Assembly: GCF_021155775.2 (NCBI RefSeq)
Contig: NC_060235.2
Coordinates: forward strand, 39,038,607 to 39,102,606
Direction of reading: 5' to 3'
Length of the DNA stretch: 64,000 nt
From: Neodiprion pinetum
Lineage: Eukaryota; Arthropoda; Insecta; Hymenoptera; Diprionidae
Shown here: piece after piece, positions 11,610 through 25,100 of the stretch
How the letters are laid out: each line of letters begins with the position of its first letter
Position numbering within the stretch: the stretch's first letter is position 1
The notes under the pieces: generated by a model
Database searches by the model: none
Seen by the model: the letters and a program-made list of their open reading frames with translations, nothing else
What the model was told of the DNA's origin: nothing
Translations under genes and position numbers: made by a program

Positions 11610-12962
11610 ATGGGGAATACGTACGCGCACTACGTTTCTCACCCGGACACGACACCGGGGATCGATATAGAACCGAGTTTTGATCCTCAGATTGGTTTTG
11701 CGAACGGGAGAAAACCCAGAGGCAAGTGAAACCTCTCCAACCTAACCTAACCTAACCCTAAACTCGTCCTTGTTGGCAGTTTATACACGAGAGAAATTGA
11801 AAAATGAGTGAAAATTGAACGTACCTCTGTTGATGTCGGTCGAATCTGCTCCTTTCCTGCCTTTGAAACCGTTGACACCGTTCACCGACTTTGCTCGCAA
11901 AATATCCACCTTGTTTATCTCGATCAGCAATCCTATGACATAACCGAATATGCGCACACCTTATCATTCATCATACCCAGTGTTCCAAGAGAATCCAATG
12001 CTGTACCCCGAAGCTCATTCTTGCTCTCGCACTTCATGCGGAGAGACTGAGCGATGCAACTGCCCTCTTTTCCTCGAATTTCTTATGCTAGATTTATCTC
12101 AGCGTGCAACGTTAGGAAAATCGAGAGACAGCTAGTGTAGAAGACTTGTTTACACAAGTATTCATGCTAATTGTTATTGCCAAATACCTTCCTGAATTGT
12201 TATTCTAAATCTTGGTAGTTGTGGCAATATCCTGGTATTCTTGGCTCCGTAGATAAATCTGTGAATCTTATCAGTTCTCCTGTTAAACGTCACAGGTAAT
12301 CCGAGGGTTAATTTTACAGTCCTAGTGAGAAATCGAGATTCTTGCCTAGTTCGACTACCTGATTTTTCTTTCTTCAGTTATGGTGGCGACTGAGGAGGAA
12401 ATGCAATCCGCTCGTCTTCCCCAAGACCGTCGAGACTACTGTGCTCACATATTGATCGATTATCAAGCCTGTCGAAAAGATGTCTGGCCTTGGGCTGTGA
12501 AATGTGCTCACAAAAATCACGAGTATTTAAACTGCGAATACGAAGAGTAAGTCCAGTCAAGTAATTACAGGCCTGTTTCAAATGTTCCTCAATAATGTAG
12601 AGGGAAAAGATCTTATTAGGGTTTTTACTGCAAAGTTATAACGGCAAATTATATTTCTTTTGTCGTATCATCGATAAAAAAAGTAATTTTTCCTATACCG
12701 ATGTACGTGAATTTAAATTTCAATACGAATTACTATTATTGGTTGTTTTAGTTATCCTTTAATTATTAACTGAGTATGAAATCTTTTGTCCTTAGAACTT
12801 ATGGTTTTCAACGTCATGTTTTGTAATGCGAGAAAGAAAAAATTGACCAATTCGATATGAAACTAATTTCATTCCAGTTACATCATCAGAATGAAGGAAT
12901 ACGAACGTGAACGCAGACTTCTTGAGAGACAAAAAAGAAAGAAGCAGGCAGAAGCAGCCTAG
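11610..12962 (+). CDS. NDUFB7: NADH dehydrogenase (ubiquinone) 1 beta subcomplex subunit 7 (B18), three coding exons
   Basis: Coding exons are 11610-11721, 12378-12546 and 12878-12962, giving 121 aa (about 117 in fly, 137 in human). The product is an accessory subunit of mitochondrial complex I on the intermembrane-space side of the membrane arm. The twin CX9C motif is intact: C59-C69 (CAHILIDYQAC) and C80-C90 (CAHKNHEYLNC), the signature of proteins oxidised by the Mia40/CHCHD4 pathway. The N-terminus MGNTYAHY keeps the glycine that is N-myristoylated in mammals. The tail RMKEYERERRLLERQKRKK is typical. The start was chosen because insect homologues begin MGN and the upstream open codons are unlike the family. 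Intron 1 has a GC donor (AG|GCAAGT); intron 2 is GT-AG. AATAAA at 13094 is the likely poly(A) signal. Confidence 0.97.
11722..12377 (+). other. NDUFB7 intron 1, GC-AG type
   Basis: The exon ends ...CCCAGAG and the intron begins GCAAGTGAAA; the acceptor TTCTTCAG ends at 12377. Joining G to TT gives valine in the order R-V-M-V-A-T, exactly the residue expected from insect homologues. No GT donor nearby keeps the frame, and reading through meets a stop two codons later (TGA at 11727). Confidence 0.9.
11741..11762 (+). repeat. Short CCTAA run, insect telomere-type motif
   Basis: CCTAACCTAACCTAACCCTAA lies 20 bases inside NDUFB7 intron 1. The unit equals the insect telomere repeat TTAGG on the other strand. 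It is too short to be a telomere remnant of note and may be a chance or common intronic motif. Confidence 0.6.
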
Positions 12963-13437
12963 GATGAATTATAGTTGATCATGAATTGAATCACAAATAT
13001 TTCTGTAAGCGCAGTAGCGAGTAATATATATAAATACGGTGTTCAGTTTCTTTATACATAAACGCATCGTCGTCGATCACGTCGTGTACATACAATAAAA
13101 AACTAAAATTGAAAAAAAAAAAACCAATCTGTGATTCCTTTTACAATACGTTATGTAAACAAATTTCCTTTGTTCAAGTCGATCTTTTATTCTGCAAGTA
13201 CCTTGTTTCCATAATATTTTCGTCAAACTGACTTTGTAATTTATTGCTAAGCTATTGTAAGTCGTCGCTTGTGCGAATAATGCGCTGTCTGCCAGTGACC
13301 CTTAAATCACTTTTTCACGGGCGCTTTGTCAAAAATCCACGACAGCACATTTTCGCCTGGCTAAAATGTAAGCAGCACAAAGACAACTTTCAAAATATAT
13401 TTTAAACGGCTCCGAGGTACAGTAACATTTATTAACG

Positions 13438-13580
13438 CCTTAACCTTACGGCTAACTTGTTTTCGGTCCGAAAAAAAATGCGAGTTCAATTCTGTACGAA
13501 TTATGTGATAATATAATTCGTATAGAATCGTAGTCGCATTTTATTTTGGACCGAAAACAAGTTAGCCGAAAAGTTAAGAC
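13438..13580. mobile_element. Small non-autonomous TIR (MITE-like) element
   Basis: Two inverted arms of about 65 bases (13438-13503 and 13514-13580) are about 85% matched by eye and separated by 10 bases; both contain the core GGCTAACTTGTTTTCGGTCC. The same seven bases, ATTAACG, lie directly outside each end (13431-13437 and 13581-13587), as expected of a target-site duplication. There is no coding capacity. The superfamily is not assigned. Confidence 0.75.
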
Positions 13581-14059
13581 ATTAACGTATATGACTGTAA
13601 ATGATGATCAGTCTACAAGAGGAGAGGACGCTTTTGAAAAACTTGAAACGCCACGAAAAAACCAACATGGACGGAAAAGTTGGCGACACACTTGCTACTT
13701 AATTTCGTCTCGTCGATAATTTTACGGACTAAAAATGCAACGAGCACTTACACAGACGCACTGAAACGACGACGCAAGAATAACTCGAAGTGATAATATC
13801 ACCTTGGACGGGATCCCAAAACCCGAAATAATCAAGCTTGGAAAACGAGTTTGTATAACGACTACGAATTGCCTATAATGATTTGTATTACTTCATATAT
13901 TTTATTGAAAAAAAAAAAAAACAATTCATGACATGTATAGAAATATAGTATGTATTTACAGAATAGTTTACATTTATACATTAATTGTACGTATTATACT
14001 ATAATTATTACTTTTCATAAATAGAATTTTTATAATCCGCCAGAGTTTCTCGTTTATTA

Positions 14060-14141
<82 letters not shown>
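14060..14141. repeat. (AAT)n microsatellite
   Basis: About 27 uninterrupted AAT/TAA triplets. A second, interrupted AAT/AAC tract lies at about 14910-14960. Confidence 0.95.
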
Positions 14142-14142
<1 letters not shown>

Positions 14143-14770
14143 TGTATAAAAAAAAGAAAACGAAGAAAAATTACGAATCGGTCAACAGTCGACCCTCGGG
14201 ACTGATTGGTTTATAATTCGCGAGGATTGAACTACTGCGCATGCCGCAAAAATCCTCACATTACTGTTTTGGACAAGTTTCAATGAGCGTCACTGCACTT
14301 CGTTGTGCGAGTTCAAGCGGTGGCTGCATCGCCCCCGTAAAAATCGATAAGGCAACGCGGGTTTTCCTTATCGCACAACGTTCGCGAACGTCTTTCGGTC
14401 AGCGTTACGATAATCCTATCCACCCCTGAAATTTCGTTATCAAGAAAACAAGCGTGTACACGCTTATATCTGTAACTGCAGATTATACAACTGCCTGTAT
14501 ACGATACGTTTTTTTCTTTCGTCGGTGAAACTTCATGCCAAAAATCCTGGTACGGTGATTTATTTACGGTGTGCGTATATATAAAGGTGCGTTCGAAAAA
14601 TTATAAATAATTAAAATATATTGACTACATTCCTATGTTACATCGTAAGAAAAAAAAAATTATAATTTTTTTTTTTTTTTTCACTCATGCCTATGCGTTC
14701 ATATTCATATGTATATTGTATATACGTGTATTAAAATCAAATTCCATCCTGTGAAATCTTTTATATGCAT

Positions 14771-14802
<32 letters not shown>

Positions 14803-16100
14803 TTATATATATATATTATATATATATATAAATGTAATACCGAGTATATTTAAAAAATAATATTTTAATTGTATTTTTGACCAAATTCTTTGTTTTTCTT
14901 CTGTCTTATATAATAATAATAATAATAACAATAATAACAATAACAATAATAATAATAATAAGTGTTTTCTTTTTATTTTCTAATTCTTTTTCGCTTATTT
15001 CTGTCAAAACTTTTGCCGACGTCGGTCGCTGCAACTTGCGGAGAATGTAGGTTACGTGTTCCAATGCGGGAAATATATGTGTGTATACATATACACAGTA
15101 TGTGTTTTTACGCACCTATGTTTACGAAATATTGCACACATACACACAGGGTACATGTATACACTTGAGCAATTTCACAACCTGTATTGTATATGATTAT
15201 TATTTGAACGACGATTTTTCATATTTCAATATTAACATTTACGGTTTATTCTTTCAACATTCGTCAGTGCTTGGGTGCATTTTTGTAGATTTGAAAAATT
15301 CACGTACTGATTGCTGAGTGATATTTTGCAATTCCGAAACGTGATTTTTCTTGTTTTTTGCCATTAAGCAATTGATATTACGTTAGTTGTCAGTTTTTTT
15401 TTTTTTTTTTTTGTTTCACGAGACCTTTAGTTACAGTAAAAATTAATAATCGTCATGGTAATTTCCAAATGATATGCAAATGAAATTTAAGAAATACGAA
15501 GTTTAATTATACGTGTCAAACGCAATTCATGTATTTAAGTACATGTATACGTATAATCTATTACGTGTGTGGTACGATGATTCTATACGGTTTAATATTG
15601 AGCTCGAGTCTCGAATCTCTTGGCCATGCCTTACTTAAATAAGCCTGGTCGTATTAAAATCGCGGTATTTCATTACGCCTATGATAGTGATTAATGCATA
15701 ACGTTATATTATTACACAATTTCTATATATATTTACAAAATTAGCCTTAAGCGCATCTACACTATACGTGTAAACTTAACGAAATGAATTTGCACGAAAC
15801 ATGCGGCGTGTAATCTATTACTTACTTGACGTAGAAAATAATTTATGATTTATGGTTAATTAACGCTTATTTATATGCTTGTATTTTTATATATAATATA
15901 ACATATTATATATCTATATAATTTGATCACACGTTAATTTGATCGGTATTATACGATGGGGTTTTCGGGATAAGGTAGAAAAGAAGTTAGGACGTGATGG
16001 GGAGAGAAAAAAAATCAAAATAAAAGAAAAAGAAGAAAAAAAAAAAAATGACAATGACAATGAAAATAAGGGAATAAGAATTGGCGCGCGTGTCTTTGAA

Positions 16101-19100
16101 CTAATCTGATTTAACAGCCTTTTGTTGGATAGTCAGTTTCTTCGCCTGTGCTCTGCGGTAAGCTTGGTTGTAAAAGTCCGAGAACAGGACGAAGAATATT
16201 GTCGAGTGTAGGAGCAAAAGTCCGGCGACTAGTTTCGGGTATCCGCAGTCAAACACCAAGGCTTGGGTGCTGTGCACGAAGACGAGGAAAAATTGAACCT
16301 GAAAAGAAAAGGATAGAAAAATTTTTCACCTTTAATTATTTACCTTCTAAAATCGTACGCGATACGTAATTTCGCGCAAATTATATTTTACAACGTTTAA
16401 TATCCGTTTGATACTCTTGCATTTTCACCTGCGCTTGCCTCTAATGTATGTGCATATTGTACATACATGTAATATAAGTACACTCAGAACGAAAGCGACT
16501 GTTCATTATATCCAATTAATATTTCGAAACGTTCTGGAAAGGTTTTCGAAGTAAAAGGTATTAACCGCAGAATAAGTCACGCCCCGAGTGAGACAATTAA
16601 TGCGAAATCGTCTATATAATGATAATAACAGTAATTATGCCAGTTTTCGATATTCTGCAACTGCATTCAATTACATACGTGCATAAGCGTACACGTAAAT
16701 TTGTATGTATGTACGTGAACTTGCGCAGCTCCGGACGATCCGTGCGAGTCACAATGTATGCAATTTCTACATACATATTCATGACTAGATATTTTATAAA
16801 GCTTAATATCGTTGCAAAGGTCATGAAATTCGTATTCTCGCGTGCATGCGAAAAACCACTTTTGCCGTATATTTCTCAACACTACGCAATCCACAACAAT
16901 AACGACGAATCCCGAAATGTTCCAACGTTAAAGACGAAATTATGATATGTAGAAATAAACGAGGATGAGGAATGGATGATTGAAAATTTATGTAGATCCT
17001 ATTTTCTGTATTTTCGGTGACCGTAATGAAAATGAAACAAATCCAAAAAAAAAAAACAAGAAAAAAGAAACGACGGTGTGAAAGCTGTTTTTTTTCGTTT
17101 TTTTTTTTCAAATTGAGGTTACCTTGAGCGTGGCGCCACGTGGCCGATTTCAGAGTTTTTACGAGTCTGTCTCGTTCCTTCGCAAGACTTTGAATCGATT
17201 TAAAATTTCTCGTAAAACGATCGTGCCAGTGACGGAAAGTGCGCTCCGGTCAACTACGGCTGAAAAAATGTCGTAGAAATTTTTAATCTATTTATTTCAC
17301 CGTGAGGTAGGCTTTGAGGTTATAGTTTCCAAATCGTGCGATCATCAATTCATATGATAATTTATCCGTCCTAGCTGACCAGAGCTCACTTCCTAACATT
17401 AAAACGATTACATGTCAAGAAATTTCGAATCGAATCGATGTTCTACGAGATAACAAGATGGAGATTCGTAAAAGCTCTGTAATCGGTCACGTGACGCCAG
17501 GCTCAATACGGCTTAACTTTGATCGCGGGATAGCCGCGCAGCCAGCGACATCTGGGGACGAATCGTCGTACCGACAGAGTAAATCGTATTATCACGCGTC
17601 GTAGGTGTTGCGCAGTCGCAAACATCGCCGCTCCGATTGGGCGGTTAAATTAAAACGCTAGCAAATTTCGCAAGCTGGTGAAATATTTCATAATTTCGAC
17701 AGTGCATGCATGGTGTAGTAAAATTGCAAAAATAAACCTAATTGCGGTATAATAGTCGAAGAGGCGAGCGTACGGATCCTGTTCAATCGTGTAATAATAA
17801 AGATCCTAATAAGGCCGGAGGCAGCGGCGGATAATTTTGTACGCCGAAGAGTAATTAGCCTAATTATGCGTTCGCGATAGACCCGGAGGGGGAGGGGGAG
17901 GACAGACGGAAAGGTTCACTCCGTCAAAGTTTAGCAATTGGCGGGTGTGCGCGGGCACATTCCTATATTATGCACTCGTGTGAGGCAGGTTCTGTCGCGG
18001 TGCTGCAAAGGCAAACGGCATATCGGAATGCCGAATTATTACACCATCTCGGCTTGAGGCCGATCCGGCCTTTACGGAGAACCGCGGGCCTCGCAGCCTC
18101 CGGTTGGGTCCAGGTACCCAAGATCTTTACGGAGGCTGAACGCTCGTCTGCGAGTTGGTGCTGCACCAGCACCAGCAACAGCAGCTGATCGTGAGTCCTC
18201 GAGCGAGTAACGCGAGTTGAAATTGCTCAACGTCCTTACCGACATTTTTCACTTTCCCCGCCATTCTATCCTGTCCTATCCTTTCCTATCCTAGCCCATT
18301 CAATCCTGAAAGTCAATACTCCGTCTCTTTCTCGAGAAATTCATCCAGGCTCTTTTGCACACGGAGATTGCTGCTGTAACGAAAGTGTCGAATCGCGCGA
18401 TCGCTCGTCCGCGACTTCAAAGACTGTAGCACCGGCAGAAATCGGATAATTCGTTCGCTTTGATTATAATATTAAATCGCGGACCTGTTACATCGCACAA
18501 TGCGAACCGTCGCGAGTCTCGACCGTGCAAAATTCATTCACCTTGCGAAATAACCGCTGCGCCGCGAATTGTCTGGTCCAGTTTTTTACCTCTCTTTCTA
18601 CGAATCGACGCAGTGATTTTTACGGTTTATACACTTTCTGCGGCTCTGCCAATTGTCTCAGTGCGAATTTTGTTGCATTTTTCACGCCTTTCGGTATCTG
18701 TAATTTATTAGATGACAGCGCGCCATTCCAATTACCGAAAGTGCCATTCGGTGGCGGGAAATACAGCTGGCTACTCTGACTTCGTCGTATTTAGTTATAA
18801 AAGTCGTTGTTCACCGGATATTCTTCCCTTTATCAAGTTAACGTCACAACATAAAAGTCCCATAAGTTGCACGAGTTTTTTCTTGCCTCTCCGCGCATTC
18901 AGTTCACCCGAAACGATCAGCTGATCGTTCAGACCGGCGCCATATTTATGTAGCGATACACGTGATTTGGATTCTATCCAATCGTTTTAAAGTATTCCGG
19001 AGATTTTTCTACAAGATCTTTCAGCTCTTGTCACACGTCATTGCAATTTGGCGATTTGCGAATGGCTTGGGAAAAATGTTGAATTAATATGGAAAATTCG

Positions 19101-22100
19101 CTTGCCGTTTTTGAATTCAATTTCTTTCTTCGTAAGTATTAAAAAACTCGTCACAAAATTTGCGAGATCAAATGAGCTGAATTCTTTCTACACTCGTATA
19201 AGGTATATGTTCTCGACTGTAGAACTAGTTTTACGCGCTCGAGTACAGAAAGAAAGAGATTTCTTTCAAGTCACGTCACGCCAGTTAAATTACGTCCGAG
19301 AGTCGTAGAAATTATACGGGATCGATGTCTCCTCGAATTGCGCAAATTTACTCGACAGAACCGAGTCAGCCAGCGTTTCTGACATAGAATTTTCATCCAG
19401 TTTCCTGACTTATCCTGGGATTCCGGTTCACAAATATTCTCCACCGATTCGAGATGCGCAATGAAATTGGCGAATCGTGACTCGGCGCACAGAAATCGAG
19501 TCGGTAAAAATCGCTTAGTCACCCGCACGAGGCTGGGAGTACAACTTTTACGCTATCGCAACTAGGAAAAGAGTGAACGTTGTCTCGAGGTGACCGAAAC
19601 CGTTCGCCTTTCATTCTGAAACAACAGTTAATTCGGCGTTTTTATTGCCTCTAACAGTGGTGAAAGAAAAAAACTTACATTGTATAAAATACCTTTTAAA
19701 AATGAATGGGCCGTAACGTCCGAAGTGAAAAAACCGTCTCAAAATCGCCGTTGACGGTGAACACAAGTTAAAAAACGTTCCTAATACGTAATTGAAATGA
19801 AACTGAATAAATTCGAACAACGTAAGCTAAGGTGGCGAAAATTTGAGAAATGATTTTACGCGATTAGAAAGATCAAAATTATTGAAATCATATCTTGTTT
19901 TTTTTTTTTTACCTTATTTTCTTCATTGCAGAGATTTTCAACGGTGTAATAAATCCTTTACTCAAATCCTAACCGACTCAGCGTCTGTTACTCTAATTTG
20001 CTCCAATTCGTTTTTGTTATCATTGGGGCAAATGACGTTGTTGAAAATTCCTTCTCTGCTCCTGATTTTCGATTCGAACGTTTTGGCCGAATCATCCTTA
20101 ATTATAGTACTATATTCAACAGTCTTTTGCCAAACAAATTCCACGTTTGGAGCACAATATTATGTTCGCACAATATGTAAATTTATAAATCGACGTGGAT
20201 AAAATAAAAACGCGGCGCGAAGACGAATCAGAGTCGAATATTTGCGAGGGTAAATCGAACGGACAAAACGTATTTTCACCTTTCCTATTTCCTTAGTTTT
20301 CCCTACCGCATCGAGCAAAACGCCCCGCTTAAAACAATACCGTTTATTTCGCAACTCCGTACCGTTGAATTCCCGTTTATCCCTACCGTTTCTCATTTCG
20401 ATTCCCCGTCTCCGTTCCGAGACTTGGGCGGCTGCCTTATACATCGAGTGTGTATTTTGATTATAGCAATCTAGACGATATTGCGAGGCGGCGTTCCTAA
20501 TTCGCTCTACACACTCACAATCAGCGCGGTTGAGCAATGATTGACAGCAACCTTAAACCGCGTTATTCCCACCGCAGAACGATCGTTACTATCATTGTTG
20601 TGATTTTTTTCCATCCCTCCTTTTCTTCCTTATATCTTCGAAGGTACACGTCGCGTTTTTTTCCCCTTCCTTGTCTCTTTTTATCCGACAATTACTTCTC
20701 CTCGTTTTCTATATTTCACACGCTCGCACCGTTTTGTCATACCAACGATCTTACAATGCGCCTGCCGCCTCGCCGAATCACCCTTTTTGTCTTCTTTCTA
20801 CAATTCGTCAATCATATCTAGGTTATCGAAAGTACAAACCTCTCACTGCGGTAAAGCGGTCTAAACGCCGCCGCTGCGGCAAAGTCGCGTGGCTTATTTA
20901 AACACAATTACTTCGCGCCAAAAACTTTCGCCTATGTAATTCCGTGCTGTGCGGTAATTAAGACGGAAGTAAATTTTTTCCACAAGAAAAAAAAAAAAAA
21001 AAAGATCAAACAAAATTTATACCCTTCGACAGAAATATGTCGAGGTCGGTCATTAGTATGGCCGGTTCGCAAAAAAACAAAAAAAAAAAAAAAATCACGT
21101 ATTTGTACGTAATTATTGCTTCTCATTCGATTCAATAAAAATTCACATTCCAGCTCAATTAATATAAATTCAATCTTTGCGAGACTAGGAAAAACTTTCT
21201 CACATAGTACAGATAACTTGAATTCAAATACAGATCCTCTGTTTTCCTGGATTTTTCAGAATCGTCGGAAAAATTTCATCGATCCCCATTATCGATAAAA
21301 TCCCCCCCCCCCCCCCCCCCCCCCCCCCGGAAATTTATACTCACCAACTGAACTGTGGTGAGGTGTTTTTTCCACCAGAGGTACTTTTGGTACTCGGGTC
21401 CCATCGCCGATAGCATGTAGTAGGCGTACATGACTACGTGAACGGCGTTGTTTATCAAATTTCCAAGTGTCCCGTGGCCTCCGGCGATGAATTTCACGCA
21501 CACCCAAGTCTCGAGGGGCGTCAAAGAGTGATGGTAGAGGTGAAGGAACGACACCTGGCTGTCCTTTTTGCGTAGAACGAAGAATATCTGAAGAGGAGGA
21601 GAGAAGGAAAGAAAGAAAAAAAATAAATAAATTGGAATTAAATAAAAGCAGAAGGAGAATGAAAAAAAAAAATTATCAACGGGTGGATAATTGTTCATAT
21701 TACGCTAAAAAGATGATTCGCGATAACTCGATGAAACGTGTTTGCATTACCGCAAATTTATTTCACCCGTTAACATTACCCCGTGCAAATTAACACCGTA
21801 CGCAGGTTCAAAGGACTGATTAATAGACGAGCTAACGTTTTTATACAAACATGTCAGGAAAAACTTGCGAATAATTTTTCTTCCATCTCACTGTATATTT
21901 TTGTATATATATATAGTTGGCACGGAATACCTCATATATGTATATATATTATATATACCCCCGCCAATTTGCTTCATTATTTTTTATATGATTCTACAAC
22001 CTAAAAAAAGAGCTCGCCATTTTTTTCAGATTTTTCGTCCGAACCATTCTTTTTTAAAAAATGTTACAAACCCTTTTATGGTCTTAAAAAAAAAGGCATT

Positions 22101-25100
22101 TTTTGATTTTTTTACAAAAATTAACATAATTTCTAGGTCCCAAAACAAACATTTTGTGCCGTAGTTCAGAGTGGAGAATTGATTCTTTGTATTTTTTAAA
22201 TATTTTTTTAGAGGCTTAATTTTTCTTATTTTGTATGTATACAAAACATATGTTATGTTTGTGACATTTTTTAAAAAAGAATGGTTGGGACGAAAAATCT
22301 GAAAAAAATGGCGAGCTCTATTTTCAGGTTCTAGAATCATATAAAAAATAACGAAGAAAATTGGCGGGGGTCAGGGAAAATGTCCTCTCAGTTGGCACGG
22401 AATGCGACATATATACTGTTATCATTTACACTGATCGGTTAATAATATCCTGAGAAGCGATGTGATTAGCGTGCGAATCGCGAAGGCGAATAATTCGTAT
22501 CATTACGCGCACATCAAATAAAGGTGTTACGTGACGAAGGGGAGAAGCGAAGTGTTTGCTCAGTCTCACCTTAAATCCGGCATATAATCGTGTATTCATA
22601 AATACCAAATTACTACATCCCAGACGTTGGTCTCTAAGCTTTGCGCAAAGAAAGCAAACTGATTTAACGAACACGAATAAGATTAGACAGCGGCCAGAGA
22701 TGAACGAACGGCCAAGGTTGACTGTATTCGACTCCTCGCGCTGTTATAATAACCCGTCAAGCAGGCGATTCGTGTTCGTATCGTTAATTCGTCGGATGTT
22801 GGCTTACCGTGTCTGCGAATTCGGTAAATTTACTGATGAAGTACCACCAGCACAAATTGGCCATCCGCAAGGCGGACGGATTGTGAGAATAATCGACCGG
22901 TTGACATTTGTAGCTGTAGTCCAGTAGCCATCCCGACATCAGATGCTGTAATGGGAAAACCAGTCCATTCGTTTAGAGACTGTTGAAAGAAAAAAAAAAA
23001 AAACAAAAAACTCCCGTTTTATTATGTTATCATTACCGAATTTTTTTTCTACCAGCCAATTTTATTATTCTGCAAGACGTCGGCATTGAACGAATATAAT
23101 ATTCACCAGGGGAATTTAACTTCGCTAATCTGTTCTGGCATCTCTTTATATTTCACACTGTAATTATGTATTTAAGCATCGGTTGTCACGGGATATATTT
23201 TATCTGCGATATCGACGACCAAAATAGTTGTGCATTAGTTAGCGAATTTCTTCTTCTTCTTTTTTTTTTTTGTGTTTTTTCTTCTTATTTACGCATTCTT
23301 CATAATTTATTTTAGCTTGTTCAATCGGAGAGTGTAAGACAAACGTCGGGGATATACCGAAATTTTTATCCACGACTGTATTTACGGTAATTTGCGTCCA
23401 AACGACACGATTGCGCGTTAAATTGCACATTGGCCGGATCCATGAAGAGTTCATGAAAAAATCAACATCCGTATAATTGGTAATTATTTTTATTGTTGTC
23501 AATATTAATAGCATCGTAAATTAGAATTGCCAAAAATTATCGATTTTTGGTTAAACCGCTTATATTTTCCCGATTAATCGAGTATAATGATTATGTTTGA
23601 AACTCTATTAATCGACAATTATTATTCTTCACGATAGGTTTTTTTTTGTTTTTTTTACTCCCATGCATGACGCAGAACAATGTCAATTTATACGGTCAAA
23701 GTATCGATTATTATCATCGTCTTACTTACTAATCGTAAGTACCTATTCGATGTAATTAGTGAAAAATGAATAAATATTTTTATTTGAAATTGAAAAATAC
23801 CTTGAATGAAACAATAGATTATTAAAAAACTTTTCCGCCATTAATACTAGGTACAGAAATTTACGTAACTTTGGTTTCATATGCACCGTTTTAAAAAAAA
23901 AAAAAACGAAACAATCGATTGTTCCATTAATTTTTACCGATTCAATCGAGTCGTGTTCGACTATTTTTTCGATTCGATTAATCGATGCATCGATTATTTT
24001 TAGATTACCAGCCATCGCTTAAAATGGCATCGATATTGCTAAGGCTTTCGTTGTAGATGTACGCAAATCGGCCCGAAACTTGTGTGTATTTTAAAAAGTA
24101 ACGGCAGTTTGTAATTTATTGATATTAAATTTATTCTTCCCTATTTTGAATTTTTAATAATTCTTCTCTTCGGATCTTATCGACTCTTTTTATTTAATCG
24201 TTGTTGTTCTCGTTGCATAGATTTTAGTTTTTCTTCGCACGCGGGAATTAATCTCTCGACGATCTTGGAAGGCGCGCCATTATTGCTGCTATCGCTGCTG
24301 CTGGTGCAGAAAGAAGGAAAGAACGGAGGCACACAAAGATACCGGCAAACGCACACAAATCACTATGCAGCCTTGAATATAGAAAGTCGATACAGGAAAT
24401 TCCTTGGAGGGAAATATTGTTGCTCAAACTTTCGAGAAAAAGCGCGGCTTTGCATCGCCATACTTTATAACTCTTTGCCGGCTTGAACCTAATGATTTCG
24501 TATTTCCTAATCATCGTTTCATACGTCTCTGTGTATATGCGTAAGTTACAAGTACCTATACGCGTATGTAATTCTCAAGTGTGTTACAATCTCCGATGAC
24601 GAATCGAAACCAAAGTAAACGCGGCAGGTGAAAGGTAAAAAAATGGAAGAATACAAGATGAAAAAGATGTCCACATTTGCGTTTGTTGGATAAAATTTTT
24701 TTTTTTTTAGGAATTACAAATTCTGAAAGAAATTAGAGACTGTATTCGATCGATTCTGACGAATGGAATTTAATGCTGTTTTCAAAAATAATTGAAAATT
24801 TTTTTAGGATTAATGATTATTAGGCGTGACAAATTTTTTTCAATAATTTCCTACAAATACAATTTCCGCCAATGACATTGAACGCGCATCAAAGACCGTT
24901 AGTACTATGAGCAACAGAAACGATTCAATGGAAGTTAGAATAACAGGGATAAGTTATCAGAAATTTGAAAAACAGTTCTCTTTTCCCAATTTTCGATTCG
25001 GATAGTCCGACTGATTCGCAACCTTGAATAACGAATCTCTGTTTTCTACTCAATATCCGAAAGTCGGCCATGAAGATACAAACACTGTTACTGTTGAATT

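Larger units (their letters stand above)
12963..16100. other. NDUFB7 3' UTR, then AT-rich DNA that may include the ELOVL 3' UTR
   Basis: The NDUFB7 3' UTR ends shortly after AATAAA at 13094-13099. Beyond it are a small TIR element (13438-13580) and an (AAT)n tract. From about 14.5 to 16.1 kb the DNA is very AT-rich with no convincing frame; it includes (CA)n/(TA)n at about 14770-14830 and poly-T at 15396-15412. This could be a long 3' UTR of the minus-strand elongase. Several minus-strand AATAAA signals occur (for example 14559-14564 and 14053-14058), but none can be singled out. Confidence 0.5.

Noticed and set aside
24941..24962. TAACAGGGATAA resembling a 28S rRNA segment or homing-endonuclease site
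   Set aside because: Only about a dozen bases match; no flanking rDNA.
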